The notes: generated by a model from the sequence alone, not told the origin. Shown: positions 17,890 to 27,616, counted from the first letter of the stretch. The stretch is 64,000 nucleotides of DNA from Shimia isoporae (GCF_004346865.1 NZ_SMGR01000003.1:475018-539017), one strand, 5' to 3'. Numbers and translations: made by a program.

Positions 17890-19578
17890 ATGGTGACGAC
17901 AAAGCCGTTTTTGGCCTTGATGGGCTGCGCCCTCACACTTGCTCCCCTCCCCCTTCAAGCACAGGACGCGCCGAGACTGGTGCTGCAAATTACGGTGGAC
18001 CAACTGCGCGGCGACTTGATCGAAAGGTTCGGGGCAGAACTCGGAGATGGCGGATTTAACCGCCTTAGAAAGTCCGGCGTCACCTACGTCAACGCGCATC
18101 ACCGTCACGCCAACAACGAAACAATTGTTGGTCACACCACGCTTTCGACCGGCGCCGATCCCGCAATTCACGGCATGGTCGCAAACCTTTGGTATGACCG
18201 TCAGAGTGGCGGACAGTTCTACAACGTACAGGACGCGGACTACCCTCTGGTTGGGGCAGCTGGCATCGATACCGAAAACGAAATTGACCCGACCCAGCGC
18301 GCCGCAACGACAGATGGCCGTTCTCCCCGGAACATCGAAGTCTCCACGATCTCGGACGAAATCAAGATGTTCTACGGGGACCGCTCAAAGGTCTTTGGAG
18401 TGTCCATCAAGGACCGCGGCGCAATTGCTATGGCCGGTCACAGCGGTCAGGCTTACTGGTTTTCGAAGTCCGAAGGCCGTTTCGTGACCTCTACTTTCTA
18501 CCGCGAGGATTACCCCGAATGGGTCGAAGACTGGAATGGCAGCGGCAAGGTCGGCGCCTATGCCAATACGTGGTGGACACTGCGCGACGAACGCGACACC
18601 TACCTGTTCGGAGACCGCGATGACCAACCGTGGGAAACCGATTTCCCGGGATATGGCCGCGTCTTTCCACACGATTTTGGCCCCGCCGACAGCAAGTACT
18701 ATACCACGATCCTCACCCTGAGCCCCGCCGGTGACGCTCTGACCGCAGACTTCGCCAAAACACTGATGGACGCCGAAGCCGTGGGGCGGGACGAGGTGAC
18801 CGACTACATGTCGGTGAGCTTCAGCTCCACAGATTACGTCGGACACATTTTTGGCCCGTCTTCTCTGGAAGCCGAAGACAACATACGCCGTCTCGACGAC
18901 ACCCTGGCAGATTTTCTGGATCATGTGGATGCTACGGTGGGGCTGGACAAAACGCTGGTGGTTCTTTCGGCCGACCACGGGGCGCCGGACCATCCGCTTT
19001 ATCTTGCCGAATTCGGCATCGAGTCGGACACGTTCGAGTTTGACCGCACCGATATGCTTCCGGGTTCAGTACGGTTGCAGGCCAAATTGGGTGGCGCACG
19101 CGATCTGGTGCGCAATTATTCCAACCCGTACATGTACCTTGATCGCATCGCGATCGAGACCCGCGGGCTGGACGTGGCGGCCGTCGCGGACGATTTGTCC
19201 AAGGAACTGACCCGCCTCGAGGGCATCGCCCGTGCCATTCCAAGTTGGCGCCTGCGGAATGACAAGCTCGACAGCGACTATATTTCGCAAGCGATCCGCG
19301 CGAACTTTCACCCCGAACGGTCCGGCGACATTTATATCGTGTTTGATCCCCACTGGTTCATCGCCGACTTTGATGGCCTGACCGTGGCCAGCGCCCACGG
19401 TTCTCCATGGTCTTATGACACCCATGTCCCGATCATCATCGCCGGCCCGGGCATCGAGCCTGCCCGTGTGACGCGACGCGTGGAAACCGTCGATGTCGCG
19501 GCCACGATCGCCACCTATCTCGGTACGAAACTGCCGTCCGGCGCGCATGGCGAACCGCTCGCAGAAGTGACCCGCTGA
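17890..19578 (+). CDS. Alkaline phosphatase superfamily protein (PafA-like phosphomonoesterase/phosphodiesterase)
   Basis: This secreted hydrolase has 562 residues and a signal peptide ending near LQAQDAP (about residue 25). VDQLRGD (metal ligand Asp37), NETIVGHTTLSTG (probable nucleophile Thr78), DYVGH, SADHGA and AHGSPWSYD match the two-zinc site of PafA/PhoV-type alkaline phosphatases and nucleotide pyrophosphatases. ATG 17890 has AGGA at suitable distance; the longer frame from 17833 overlaps the hairpin. It precedes moxR by 16 bases, so it belongs to the MoxR operon. It could act on phosphomonoesters or phosphodiesters. Confidence 0.87.
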   Translation: MVTTKPFLALMGCALTLAPLPLQAQDAPRLVLQITVDQLRGDLIERFGAELGDGGFNRLRKSGVTYVNAHHRHANNETIVGHTTLSTGADPAIHGMVANLWYDRQSGGQFYNVQDADYPLVGAAGIDTENEIDPTQRAATTDGRSPRNIEVSTISDEIKMFYGDRSKVFGVSIKDRGAIAMAGHSGQAYWFSKSEGRFVTSTFYREDYPEWVEDWNGSGKVGAYANTWWTLRDERDTYLFGDRDDQPWETDFPGYGRVFPHDFGPADSKYYTTILTLSPAGDALTADFAKTLMDAEAVGRDEVTDYMSVSFSSTDYVGHIFGPSSLEAEDNIRRLDDTLADFLDHVDATVGLDKTLVVLSADHGAPDHPLYLAEFGIESDTFEFDRTDMLPGSVRLQAKLGGARDLVRNYSNPYMYLDRIAIETRGLDVAAVADDLSKELTRLEGIARAIPSWRLRNDKLDSDYISQAIRANFHPERSGDIYIVFDPHWFIADFDGLTVASAHGSPWSYDTHVPIIIAGPGIEPARVTRRVETVDVAATIATYLGTKLPSGAHGEPLAEVTR

Positions 19579-19594
19579 CCTCAAGGAGATCCCA

Positions 19595-20587
19595 ATGACC
19601 CCATTGGAACAGATCAATAGCCTGCGCGACCGCATGGGCGAAAGCATCATTGGCCAGCGCGATGTAATCGACCGCCTGCTGATCGGGTTGCTGGCAAACG
19701 GCAACTTGCTTCTGGAGGGTCTTCCGGGTCTGGCCAAGACACGCGCAGTCAAGGCACTGGCCAAGAACATGGAGTGTGCCTACTCGCGAATCCAATTTAC
19801 GCCGGACCTGCTGCCTGCCGACGTGACTGGCACCGAAATGTATGTCGCCGGCGCCGCTGACGGAGAACAATTCAAGTTCCAGCCCGGACCTATCTTCGCA
19901 AACATCGTTCTGGCTGACGAAATCAATCGCGCGCCGGCCAAAGTGCAGGCCGCGCTTCTGGAAGCAATGGAAGAGCGTCAGGTGACGGTCGCCGGTACGA
20001 CCCACAAGATGGACCCGCTGTTCATGGTGATGGCAACCCAGAACCCCGTGGAACAGGAAGGCACCTATCCGCTACCCGAAGCGCAGATGGACCGCTTCCT
20101 GATGCACGTGAATATCACCTACCCCCCGCTTGAGGACGAGATCGAGGTGATACGCCTTGTCCGCGGCGAAGAACAAGCCGCGCATGTACCCAAGAATGAA
20201 GGTGGAACCAAAGAGACGCTTGCGCCAATTCCGCAAGAGGCGGTTTTCGACGCCCGTAGAGCAATTGCCGCTCTCCATACCTCGGAGGCCATCGAAACTT
20301 ACATGGCCACTTTGGTACAGGCCACACGAACGCCAGCTGACTTTTCAGAAAACCTTGCACGTTGGATCGAACTCGGTGGCAGCCCCCGCGCTTCTCTTGC
20401 GCTTGACCGGTGTTCCCGCACCCATGCTTGGATGGCGGGCCGGGATTACGTCGATCCTGAAGATGTGCGCGCCATCGCGCCCGACGTTTTCCGGCATCGG
20501 CTCGGACTGACTTTCGAGGCACAGGGCGAAGGCATCTCCGCCGATCAGGTCGTGGCGGAACTGCTGTCCGTCGTGGCCCTTCCGTAA
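19595..20587 (+). CDS. MoxR-family AAA+ ATPase
   Basis: This cytoplasmic AAA+ ATPase has 330 residues. Members of the MoxR family work with von Willebrand factor A proteins as chaperones for folding or metal insertion. The Walker A is GLPGLAKT (42-49), Walker B IVLADEINR (104-112) and the sensor region MVMATQNPVEQEGTYPLPEAQMDRF is clear. AAGGAGAT precedes ATG 19595. The order moxR, DUF58, DUF4381, vWA, vWA-TPR, BatD matches the PA3071-type MoxR subfamily. Here it is preceded by a phosphatase, which suggests those enzymes may be clients. Confidence 0.93.
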   Translation: MTPLEQINSLRDRMGESIIGQRDVIDRLLIGLLANGNLLLEGLPGLAKTRAVKALAKNMECAYSRIQFTPDLLPADVTGTEMYVAGAADGEQFKFQPGPIFANIVLADEINRAPAKVQAALLEAMEERQVTVAGTTHKMDPLFMVMATQNPVEQEGTYPLPEAQMDRFLMHVNITYPPLEDEIEVIRLVRGEEQAAHVPKNEGGTKETLAPIPQEAVFDARRAIAALHTSEAIETYMATLVQATRTPADFSENLARWIELGGSPRASLALDRCSRTHAWMAGRDYVDPEDVRAIAPDVFRHRLGLTFEAQGEGISADQVVAELLSVVALP

Positions 20588-20593
20588 GGCGCG

Positions 20594-21571
20594 ATGGCTG
20601 ATCGTGCTGCCATATCGCGCACAGGTATCGGTCATGGCTCCGCCTCGTCCGATCTGGACCCACGCGTTCACCTGACATTACCGGGACTGCGTGCGCTCGA
20701 AGCGCAGGCACGCGCCATTTCTTTCTTGCCCAAACAACCTGCCAAATCAGCACTGAATGGCCGCCATTCGTCACGCATTCGCGGTCGCGGGCTCGATTTT
20801 GAAGAACTGAGGGAATACCTGCCAAGTGATGACGTGCGCGCTATTGACTGGAAAGTCACGGCCCGTACGGGCACGCCTTTTGTCCGTGTCTATACCGAAG
20901 AACGAGACCGACCGACTCTGATTGTTGTGGACCAGCGTATGTCCATGTTTTTTGGCACACGACACAACACCAAGGCCGTCACCGCCGGTGAGTGTGCGGC
21001 GATTGCGGCCTTTCGCATTCTCGATCAAGGGGATCGCGTTGGCGGTATCGTGTTCGGCGATCAGCACATTGCAGAAGTGCGACCGAAACGCAGTCGTGCG
21101 AGCCTGACTCAGTTCCTTTCTCGGGTCGCGGATGCCAATGCGTTGCTGCACGCCAATGCACCAGAAGTGAAGCCGACCACCATCAATCAGGTGCTTCGTT
21201 CTGTGCAAAAGATTGCCACCCGCGATCACCTTGTCATAATCATCAGCGACTTTAGCGCCGTGAACGACGCCACGCGTCACCTTTTGGGTGGAATTTCACG
21301 CCGCAACGATTTGATCCTCGGCCTTGTGACTGACCCGTCCTCCGACGACCTGCCAGACAACGCACGTGTTACGGCTTCTGATGGCACGTTGCAGGCAGAA
21401 TTGAACCTCAATGACGCGACGGTGCGCCAAGACCTGCTCAATCTCAGCCGTGGGCGCATCGCGGACGTCCTCGCCTGGCAAAACCACATGAAGGTCTCGA
21501 TACTGCCTCTAACTACGGCCAAAGACACGCTGCCACAGATGTTGGGCTTGATGGGACGGGCTCAGAAATGA
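20594..21571 (+). CDS. DUF58 domain protein
   Basis: This 325-residue protein has the DUF58 signature around residues 56-95 (RGLDFEELREYLPSDDVRAI then WKVTARTG), seen in nearly all MoxR operons, and a vWA-like fold after it (LIVVDQRMSM). DUF58 proteins are thought to link the MoxR ATPase to membrane vWA partners. It starts 6 bases after moxR and its stop overlaps the next start by 4 bases, so the genes are translationally coupled. No signal peptide or membrane helix is evident. Confidence 0.9.
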   Translation: MADRAAISRTGIGHGSASSDLDPRVHLTLPGLRALEAQARAISFLPKQPAKSALNGRHSSRIRGRGLDFEELREYLPSDDVRAIDWKVTARTGTPFVRVYTEERDRPTLIVVDQRMSMFFGTRHNTKAVTAGECAAIAAFRILDQGDRVGGIVFGDQHIAEVRPKRSRASLTQFLSRVADANALLHANAPEVKPTTINQVLRSVQKIATRDHLVIIISDFSAVNDATRHLLGGISRRNDLILGLVTDPSSDDLPDNARVTASDGTLQAELNLNDATVRQDLLNLSRGRIADVLAWQNHMKVSILPLTTAKDTLPQMLGLMGRAQK

Positions 21572-22047
21572 GCGGAACGACCGAAAACGAGAGCCTCGTC
21601 GGCCTGATCAATCAGTTAGCCGAAGTGCCAACCCCCGCTCCGGTCAGCATGGCGCCTCAAACACCGGGTTGGGCAATACTGGCGGCCTTGATCGCGGTCG
21701 GCCTATTTTGGTTGGCCCGACGATATTGGATCAGTCACAAGGCGAACGCCTATCGCCGCGCGGCCCTCAAGGCCCTGAACTCCGCCGGCAATGATCCCGC
21801 AGCTGTGTCTGCAATCCTAAAACGTACTGCATTGGCCGCCTATGGACGGGCCGAAGTTGCTGCTCTGACGGGCTCGGAATGGCTGGATTTTCTCAACCGG
21901 ACAAGCGGAAAATTTGTGGGAGATACCGGAACCGCGATCGTTTCCGCAGCTTACGCAAAATCCCCGATTCAAGCGCCTGACCTCAACCATCAAGCGCGTC
22001 ATTGGGTTGCCCATCATCCACCGAGTCCGGAGACGCGTGATGATTGA
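21568..22047 (+). CDS. DUF4381 small membrane protein of the MoxR operon
   Basis: This 159-residue protein has one clear membrane segment (GWAILAALIAVGLFWLARRY, about residues 31-50) after a short N-terminal tail, and a soluble C-terminal part with ALNSAGNDPAAVSAILKRTALAAYGR. This pattern and its position between DUF58 and the vWA gene fit DUF4381. It overlaps both neighbours (4 and 8 bases). Its role in the chaperone complex is not established. Confidence 0.82.
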   Translation: MSGTTENESLVGLINQLAEVPTPAPVSMAPQTPGWAILAALIAVGLFWLARRYWISHKANAYRRAALKALNSAGNDPAAVSAILKRTALAAYGRAEVAALTGSEWLDFLNRTSGKFVGDTGTAIVSAAYAKSPIQAPDLNHQARHWVAHHPPSPETRDD

Positions 22048-23041
22048 TTGGGCCCACCCATTTGCCTTCGCTCTGCTTCCGCTCCCGATCATCCTTCGCT
22101 GGCTGCTTCCGGCATTCCGCCAACAAGACTCGGCCCTGCGCCTTCCGTTCTTCCGGTCTTTGGCGGAGGCAGCCGGTGTGACGCCCCGCGAAGGCGCAGC
22201 CATCATCCGCCACAGACGTGTCGCGCTGATAGGAGGGGCTGCAATTTGGGTGTTGGCCGTTGCGGCCTTGGCTGCACCAGAACGCCTTGGTCCGCCGCAG
22301 GAAATCACCAAGGCGAAGCGGGACGTTGTCCTTGCCATAGACATCTCCGGTTCGATGGACACCCGCGACTTTCCGGGTCCAGACGGCACCAATCAACAGC
22401 GCTTTCAGACCGTGCAGCAGGTTGTTGACCAGTTCGTGCAAAGCCGCGACGGCGATCGCGTTGCCTTGATCGTTTTTGGCACAAAAGCTTATGTGCAATC
22501 GCCCCTGACCGAAGACCTGACGACCGTGCGCGATCTCCTCGAGCGCACAGAAGTCGGAATGGCCGGGCCGCAAACCGCCTTGGGTGATGCAATCGGGCTT
22601 GCGATCCACACTTTCGAAGCCAGTGATATCGACCAGCGCCTGATGGTGATCCTGTCCGATGGCAACGACACCTCGAGCACAATGAGCCCGATCAATGCTG
22701 CTGAAATCGCGCGCGACAAAGGCGTCCAGATTTTTGGCGTCGGCGTGGGTGATCCTGAAGCCACCGGCGAGAACCGCTTGGATATGGCGGTGTTGAAGGA
22801 TGTGACTCGACGCACCGGCGGTCAGGCGTATTTTGCCGGCGATGCGCAGGCTCTGGAGGAAATTTACGACCAAATCGACGCTCTCAACCCGCGTGATGTC
22901 GAGACTCTGAGTTGGCGCCAGCGGGAGAGCCTCATGCACTGGCCGCTTCTGGCCGCAATCATGATAGGTCTCGGTCTGACATTCGCCCTGCAAGCCTCGG
23001 CGCGTCGCATGTCACCCGCCCCGACGGAGGGCGCAACATGA
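22040..23041 (+). CDS. BatA-like von Willebrand factor A membrane protein
   Basis: This 333-residue inner-membrane protein has a hydrophobic N-terminus with two segments (about 8-25 and 62-79), a periplasmic vWA domain and a C-terminal membrane helix (about 305-325). The metal-ion-dependent adhesion site is intact: DISGS (101-105), a threonine in QTALGDA and LSDGND. ATG 22040 follows GGAGACGCG and overlaps the previous gene by 8 bases. It likely binds metal and client proteins for the MoxR system. Confidence 0.88.
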   Translation: MIDWAHPFAFALLPLPIILRWLLPAFRQQDSALRLPFFRSLAEAAGVTPREGAAIIRHRRVALIGGAAIWVLAVAALAAPERLGPPQEITKAKRDVVLAIDISGSMDTRDFPGPDGTNQQRFQTVQQVVDQFVQSRDGDRVALIVFGTKAYVQSPLTEDLTTVRDLLERTEVGMAGPQTALGDAIGLAIHTFEASDIDQRLMVILSDGNDTSSTMSPINAAEIARDKGVQIFGVGVGDPEATGENRLDMAVLKDVTRRTGGQAYFAGDAQALEEIYDQIDALNPRDVETLSWRQRESLMHWPLLAAIMIGLGLTFALQASARRMSPAPTEGAT

Positions 23042-24555
23042 ACTGGGGTATCTTCCTTGAGGCCTTTCACCTCTTGCGTCCCTGGGTTCTGGTCGCCCTT
23101 CTGCCTGTCGCTTGGATCTGGTGGCAGCACCGTCGCAAGGATACCCGTGCGAAACCTGATGTTGCCCTGATCGCGCCGCACCTCATGGAGGCTTTGACCG
23201 TCAAAGGCGACGAGGATCGCCGGTTTCGCCCGATCGACCTGATCTGTCTCGTTTTGTGCCTTTTGGTCCTTGGAGCCAGCGGTCCCACATGGAACCGCAT
23301 TCCAGAGCCTTTCGCCGCGCAGACGGCGCCATTGGTTGTGGTGATGCAGATCACTCCTTCGATGACAGAGACAGACATAGCGCCCTCGCGACTTGAACGC
23401 GCCAAACACAAAGTGACCGACTTGTTGCAACTCCGCGCTGGTGCACGCACGTCACTTGTGGCCTATGCCGGCACCGCGCACGTGGTTGTACCGATGACCG
23501 AAGACCCCGGCGTAATGCAGCCATATCTGGAAGGGCTCTTACCGGAAGTCATGCCACGGGACGGCCGTGACATCAGCGCGGCGTTTGACCTCGCCCAATC
23601 CATGCTGGAACGGGAAGACATCCCGGGGGGTGTCCTGTTCCTTCTGGATGACTTGCCCGCCGCAGACAAAGCAACGCTGGAATCCGTGGAAAACATCGCC
23701 GCTATGGCCTTTTTGTTCCTACGTCCTGACACCCAATCGCTGCCTGAGGTACCGACATCCGCGACTGCGTTCTCTGTCACGCCGGATAACCGTGACATCA
23801 CCCAAATTGAAGCCGCGCTCGCCTCGGCATATGCCCGCGCCCAGCTTGCTGACGGAACTCAACCCTGGCAGGATCGCGGCGCCATTTTCGTGTGGCCTGC
23901 CGTATTCCTTTTGTTGTTCTGGTTCCGCCGGGGCTTTGCTGTCCGCTGGACCGCCATTGTTGCCTTCGCCATGCTCAGCACACCCAATTCCGCAAGCGCC
24001 GAAGGTTGGATCGACTGGTTCCTGACTCCGGATCAACAGGGTTGGCGCGCTTTCGAAGCCAAGGAATACGCCCGAGCGGCAGATTTGTTCGAAGACCCGT
24101 ACCTGCGTGGCGTGGCCCTGTATCGGTCCGGTCAATATGAACCCGCTGCAGAGGCAATGTCCCGACTGGACACTGCAGAGGCTGCCTTCATCGAAGGCAT
24201 GGCGCATATCAAATCTCAAAGCTATCGCGACGGCGTCCGCGGATTTGAGCGCGCGCTCGACATCGATCCAGATCATGCCGGCGCGCAGCAGAACCTGCCT
24301 GTGTCCAGACGCATCGTCGAATATGTCGAGTCCACCCGGGAACAATCCGACACCGGCGAAGAAGCTGGCATAGGCGCCGACGACGTGGTGTTCGACAACG
24401 AGGCTGCGCGTGGTGCCGATACTGAAATCGCCGCGACTTCGGAGGATGCCCCCGAACTGCTGTCGACCGAGCAATGGATGAACACGGTCGACACACGTAC
24501 CGGAGATTTTTTGCGGCAACGCTTCCTGTTTGAAACTGCAGGAGGATCGGAATGA
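23038..24555 (+). CDS. BatB/BatC-like vWA-TPR membrane protein with a degenerate metal site
   Basis: This 505-residue membrane protein has N-terminal helices (about 13-30 and 65-82), a vWA domain, a helix pair around 290-330 and C-terminal TPRs (residues about 340-440, with YARAADLFEDPYLRGVALYRSGQYEPAAEAM split over two repeats). Where the first vWA protein has DISGS, this one has QITPS (104-108), so the metal-coordinating aspartate is lost. It overlaps both neighbours by 4 bases. It probably acts as a structural or scaffold partner rather than a metal-dependent binder. Confidence 0.83.
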   Translation: MNWGIFLEAFHLLRPWVLVALLPVAWIWWQHRRKDTRAKPDVALIAPHLMEALTVKGDEDRRFRPIDLICLVLCLLVLGASGPTWNRIPEPFAAQTAPLVVVMQITPSMTETDIAPSRLERAKHKVTDLLQLRAGARTSLVAYAGTAHVVVPMTEDPGVMQPYLEGLLPEVMPRDGRDISAAFDLAQSMLEREDIPGGVLFLLDDLPAADKATLESVENIAAMAFLFLRPDTQSLPEVPTSATAFSVTPDNRDITQIEAALASAYARAQLADGTQPWQDRGAIFVWPAVFLLLFWFRRGFAVRWTAIVAFAMLSTPNSASAEGWIDWFLTPDQQGWRAFEAKEYARAADLFEDPYLRGVALYRSGQYEPAAEAMSRLDTAEAAFIEGMAHIKSQSYRDGVRGFERALDIDPDHAGAQQNLPVSRRIVEYVESTREQSDTGEEAGIGADDVVFDNEAARGADTEIAATSEDAPELLSTEQWMNTVDTRTGDFLRQRFLFETAGGSE

Positions 24556-25802
24556 AATACCTCGCGCTCCTGCTTTTTCTGGTCTGGCCCTTTTCCGCAG
24601 TCGCACAGGACAATGAGCCCGTCCTTGAGATCACGTTCGAGGAACGTGAAACCATCCCTGGTCAGCCTTTGACTCTGCGACTTACGGTGTTTGTCCCGAC
24701 CTTTATGCCAAAACCACCTGTCTGGCCGAGCTTCGAAACGCCAAACCTGCGTATCCGCCTTCCGGAAAAATCCACGTCGCCAACCAGCCGGACAATAAAT
24801 GGCGAAACGTGGTCGGGTATCTCGCGCAGGTATCAGGTCACACCAGTGGTACCCGGCTCCTTCTCTCTGCCTCCCTCCGTCCTGCAGATAACCTATCGGA
24901 ACCCTGACGGCGGACCCGAATTGTCTGCCGAACTGCCTATTGAAGCGCTGGACGTGACCGGCGTTCTGCCTGAAGGCGCAGAGGACCTTTCCCCCTTTGT
25001 TGCGGCAACAAAACTTACGCTGAAGCAAGACATAGAAGGCACAACCGAAGACATGGACGCCGGCCAAAGTTTTTCGCGTGTGCTGACAGCCGAGGTTGAT
25101 GGCCTCTCACCCTATTTCCTACCGACTTTGACACCGGACGTTCACATAGATGGCCTCCGAGCTTATCCCGAAACCCCTTCCATTGATGAACGCGACAATC
25201 GCGGCCTATTGTCGGGAACGCGCACGGAGCGCACGGTTTATCTGGCTGAGACCGCGCTCGCAGACCAACTTCCCGCAGTTTCAATTGATTGGTTCAACCT
25301 GAAAACCGGCGAAATCGAGACAGCAACAGCCGAAGCCATAGCAGTCTCCTCCAAAGCGCCCCCACCGCCACCAAAGGCTCCATTAGATTGGCAACGGCTC
25401 TTTCCATACATCTTGGCGGTGGTTTTACTGGCCGCTCTGGCTTGGGCGTGGTTCAGATGGCTGGCCGCGCCAATTAGAAACTGGCAAGTGCGGCGACGCG
25501 CGGCCTACCTTGCCAGCGAACCTTATGCCTTCAAACAAGTACAACGTGCTTGCAAAGACCGCGATCTGGATGGGGCACGTCAGGCATCAGACATCTGGCA
25601 GTCGCGCGTATCCCTCACAGAGATGGACAAGGCCAGTATTACCAACGTCTTCCTCGCAATCGGCCGCGCGCGGTTCGGGTCCAGCGTTTCGGTCGACGAC
25701 GAGGAAAACTGGCACCGTCTCAAAGAGACGATGGAAGCAGCCCGGCAATCTCATCGCAGATACAACCCGTCAGATATAGAACTGCCGCCGCTTAACCCCT
25801 GA
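24552..25802 (+). CDS. batD: BatD-family membrane protein (aerotolerance/MoxR operon)
   Basis: This 416-residue protein has a signal peptide (1-18, ending AVAQDN), a large periplasmic part of immunoglobulin-like beta segments (LEITFEERETIPGQPLTLRLTV) and a membrane helix near 285-305 (YILAVVLLAALAWAWFRW), followed by a cytoplasmic tail. This is the BatD (oxygen tolerance) layout. It overlaps the previous gene by 4 bases and ends the MoxR operon. Its function in the family is not well established; a role in envelope stress or protein maturation is inferred. Confidence 0.85.
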   Translation: MKYLALLLFLVWPFSAVAQDNEPVLEITFEERETIPGQPLTLRLTVFVPTFMPKPPVWPSFETPNLRIRLPEKSTSPTSRTINGETWSGISRRYQVTPVVPGSFSLPPSVLQITYRNPDGGPELSAELPIEALDVTGVLPEGAEDLSPFVAATKLTLKQDIEGTTEDMDAGQSFSRVLTAEVDGLSPYFLPTLTPDVHIDGLRAYPETPSIDERDNRGLLSGTRTERTVYLAETALADQLPAVSIDWFNLKTGEIETATAEAIAVSSKAPPPPPKAPLDWQRLFPYILAVVLLAALAWAWFRWLAAPIRNWQVRRRAAYLASEPYAFKQVQRACKDRDLDGARQASDIWQSRVSLTEMDKASITNVFLAIGRARFGSSVSVDDEENWHRLKETMEAARQSHRRYNPSDIELPPLNP

Positions 25803-25858
25803 AATGGAAACAGGCCGACCGAAATGGTCGACTCGTTACAGTTTTTTCAATGTGCCGG

Positions 25859-27511
25859 TCAAAGCACCAGAGACACGCGCTCTTTGACTTGCTCCGGTCC
25901 CATCACCTGCATGATGGAGTATAGGTCTGGCGTGCGCTCTTTGCCGGCAAGAAGTATGCGGAAAACTCGCGCGACATGGGCCACTGTGCCTTTATATTCG
26001 TCCGGGTTTTTCTTGAAGTCTTTAGGACGCATCGCAAAGCCGTGCTTGCCGCCCAACTCCTTGATCTTGCCGAACCACGTGGCGTTGTCGTCCGCGGGAT
26101 CATAACCTTCGAGAAATTCGGTGACCAATGTCGCCAGTTCGCCTGCGTCCAGATAGTCGATCATGCCACGCGCTTCGTCGGCGGTAAGCGTAAAACGCTC
26201 GTCAAAGAAGAACTCGAGTTCCGCCTTTACGTCGGACCACTTCTCGATGTCTTTACGGACGTTTTGTGCTTCGTCGCGCTCGATTGCAATGATTGCGCGG
26301 GCGCGGTCAGGATCAGCCTGCAACATTTCCGCCAGATCTGCGTCATGTTGTTTCGCCCATGGAAGAACGCGGTCATAAACTTCGGGGCTTTTGAGCGTCG
26401 CCACAAAATTGCGGCTGATGTTCCCCAGCTTCTCAAAGTCGAACAGCGGCCCACTGGAACCTTTCAACCCACGCATTGTCAGCGGGAATTCCCAGGATGA
26501 TGTTTCCGGATTCTCGTTCGACCAGTCCTCGAAACCGGCATCAGCAAGCGTCATCAGGTAATCCAGAACAGCTTCGTTTGAATACCCCAGTTCCTCGAAA
26601 TATCCGACGCTTGCCTCAGGGTCTTTCCGTTTCGAAAGTTTGCGGCGCGACGTACCATCCATCTTGTTGATCGGTGCGATGTGGGCAAACTCCGGCGTTT
26701 CCCAGCCAAGTGCTTCAAACAGTTGCAAATGGGTTGGCACCGAGGACAGCCATTCATCACCGCGGATGACATGGGTCGTGCCCATCAGATGGTCGTCGAC
26801 TACATGAGCGAAGTGATAGGTCGGCAAACCATCCGCCTTCATGATCACGATGTCCTGATCGTTTTCCGGCAGCTTGCGCTCGCCAAAAAGCAGATCTTCG
26901 AACTTCAGCTTGCGTTCGATTTTTCCTTCGGAACGGAAACGAATGACGAAAGGCGTGCCAGCATCAAGCGCAGCCTGAATGTCCTCTTCGGGACGATCGC
27001 GCCATTCAGCCCACACGCCATAGTAACCAGTGCGCATCTTGCGCAGCTGTTGCTTGTCGCGCATCGCCTCAAGCTCTTCGCCCGTGGCAAAACACGGATA
27101 GGCTTTGCCAGTTTCCAAAAGGTGCTTCACGTAGGCCTGATAGATTTCTTTGCGCTGGCTCTGACGATAAGGACCGTAGGCCCCCACGTCCTGACCGTCC
27201 ACGCCAACGCCTTCGTCAAAGCTCACGCCGAAGTGGTCGAACGCGTGGGTGATGAAATCCACCGCACCCTCAACTTCACGTTTCTTATCCGTGTCTTCAA
27301 TCCGCAGGATCGACACACCGCCAGACTGACGCGCGAAATGCGCACAGATACGACCGACATAAAGCGTACCAATGTGCATGAAACCCGTCGGGCTCGGTCC
27401 TACCCGCGTAACCATCGCGCCCTCGGGAAGGTCACGCTTCGGAAAGCGTTGCGCCAGCGCTTCAGGCGTTGGCAGGGGATCAGGGAAAATGCGTTCGACG
27501 ATGTTGGACAT
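25859..27511 (-). CDS. gltX: Glutamyl-tRNA synthetase, long form
   Basis: This cytoplasmic class I synthetase charges tRNA-Glu (or tRNA-Gln in non-discriminating forms). The catalytic HIGH-type motif is TGFMHIGTLYVG (about 41-52) and the KMSKS-type motif is KLSKRKD. ILRIEDTD and YHFAHVVDDHLMGTTHVIRGDEW are typical GluRS stretches. At 550 residues it is about 80-110 longer than the usual alphaproteobacterial GluRS, and phrases such as SNEAVLDYLMTLADAGFEDW recall Gram-positive long forms. I chose ATG 27511 (MSNIVERIFPD). It stands alone, convergent with batD. Confidence 0.88.
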   Translation of the reverse strand: MSNIVERIFPDPLPTPEALAQRFPKRDLPEGAMVTRVGPSPTGFMHIGTLYVGRICAHFARQSGGVSILRIEDTDKKREVEGAVDFITHAFDHFGVSFDEGVGVDGQDVGAYGPYRQSQRKEIYQAYVKHLLETGKAYPCFATGEELEAMRDKQQLRKMRTGYYGVWAEWRDRPEEDIQAALDAGTPFVIRFRSEGKIERKLKFEDLLFGERKLPENDQDIVIMKADGLPTYHFAHVVDDHLMGTTHVIRGDEWLSSVPTHLQLFEALGWETPEFAHIAPINKMDGTSRRKLSKRKDPEASVGYFEELGYSNEAVLDYLMTLADAGFEDWSNENPETSSWEFPLTMRGLKGSSGPLFDFEKLGNISRNFVATLKSPEVYDRVLPWAKQHDADLAEMLQADPDRARAIIAIERDEAQNVRKDIEKWSDVKAELEFFFDERFTLTADEARGMIDYLDAGELATLVTEFLEGYDPADDNATWFGKIKELGGKHGFAMRPKDFKKNPDEYKGTVAHVARVFRILLAGKERTPDLYSIMQVMGPEQVKERVSLVL

Positions 27512-27616
27512 GACACCAGCGTTTCTTGAAGGACAGCGTTTGCCGCGCCCCAATCGGCGCAGCGCGAATTTGCGTCACCTCTAGTGGGCATAGACCTTGT
27601 TGACAAGGGTTGCGCG

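Noticed and set aside
25811..25850. Terminator after batD
   Set aside because: A 5-bp stem (CGACC/GGTCG) is followed by TTTTTT only after an 11-base gap; too weak to list as a feature.
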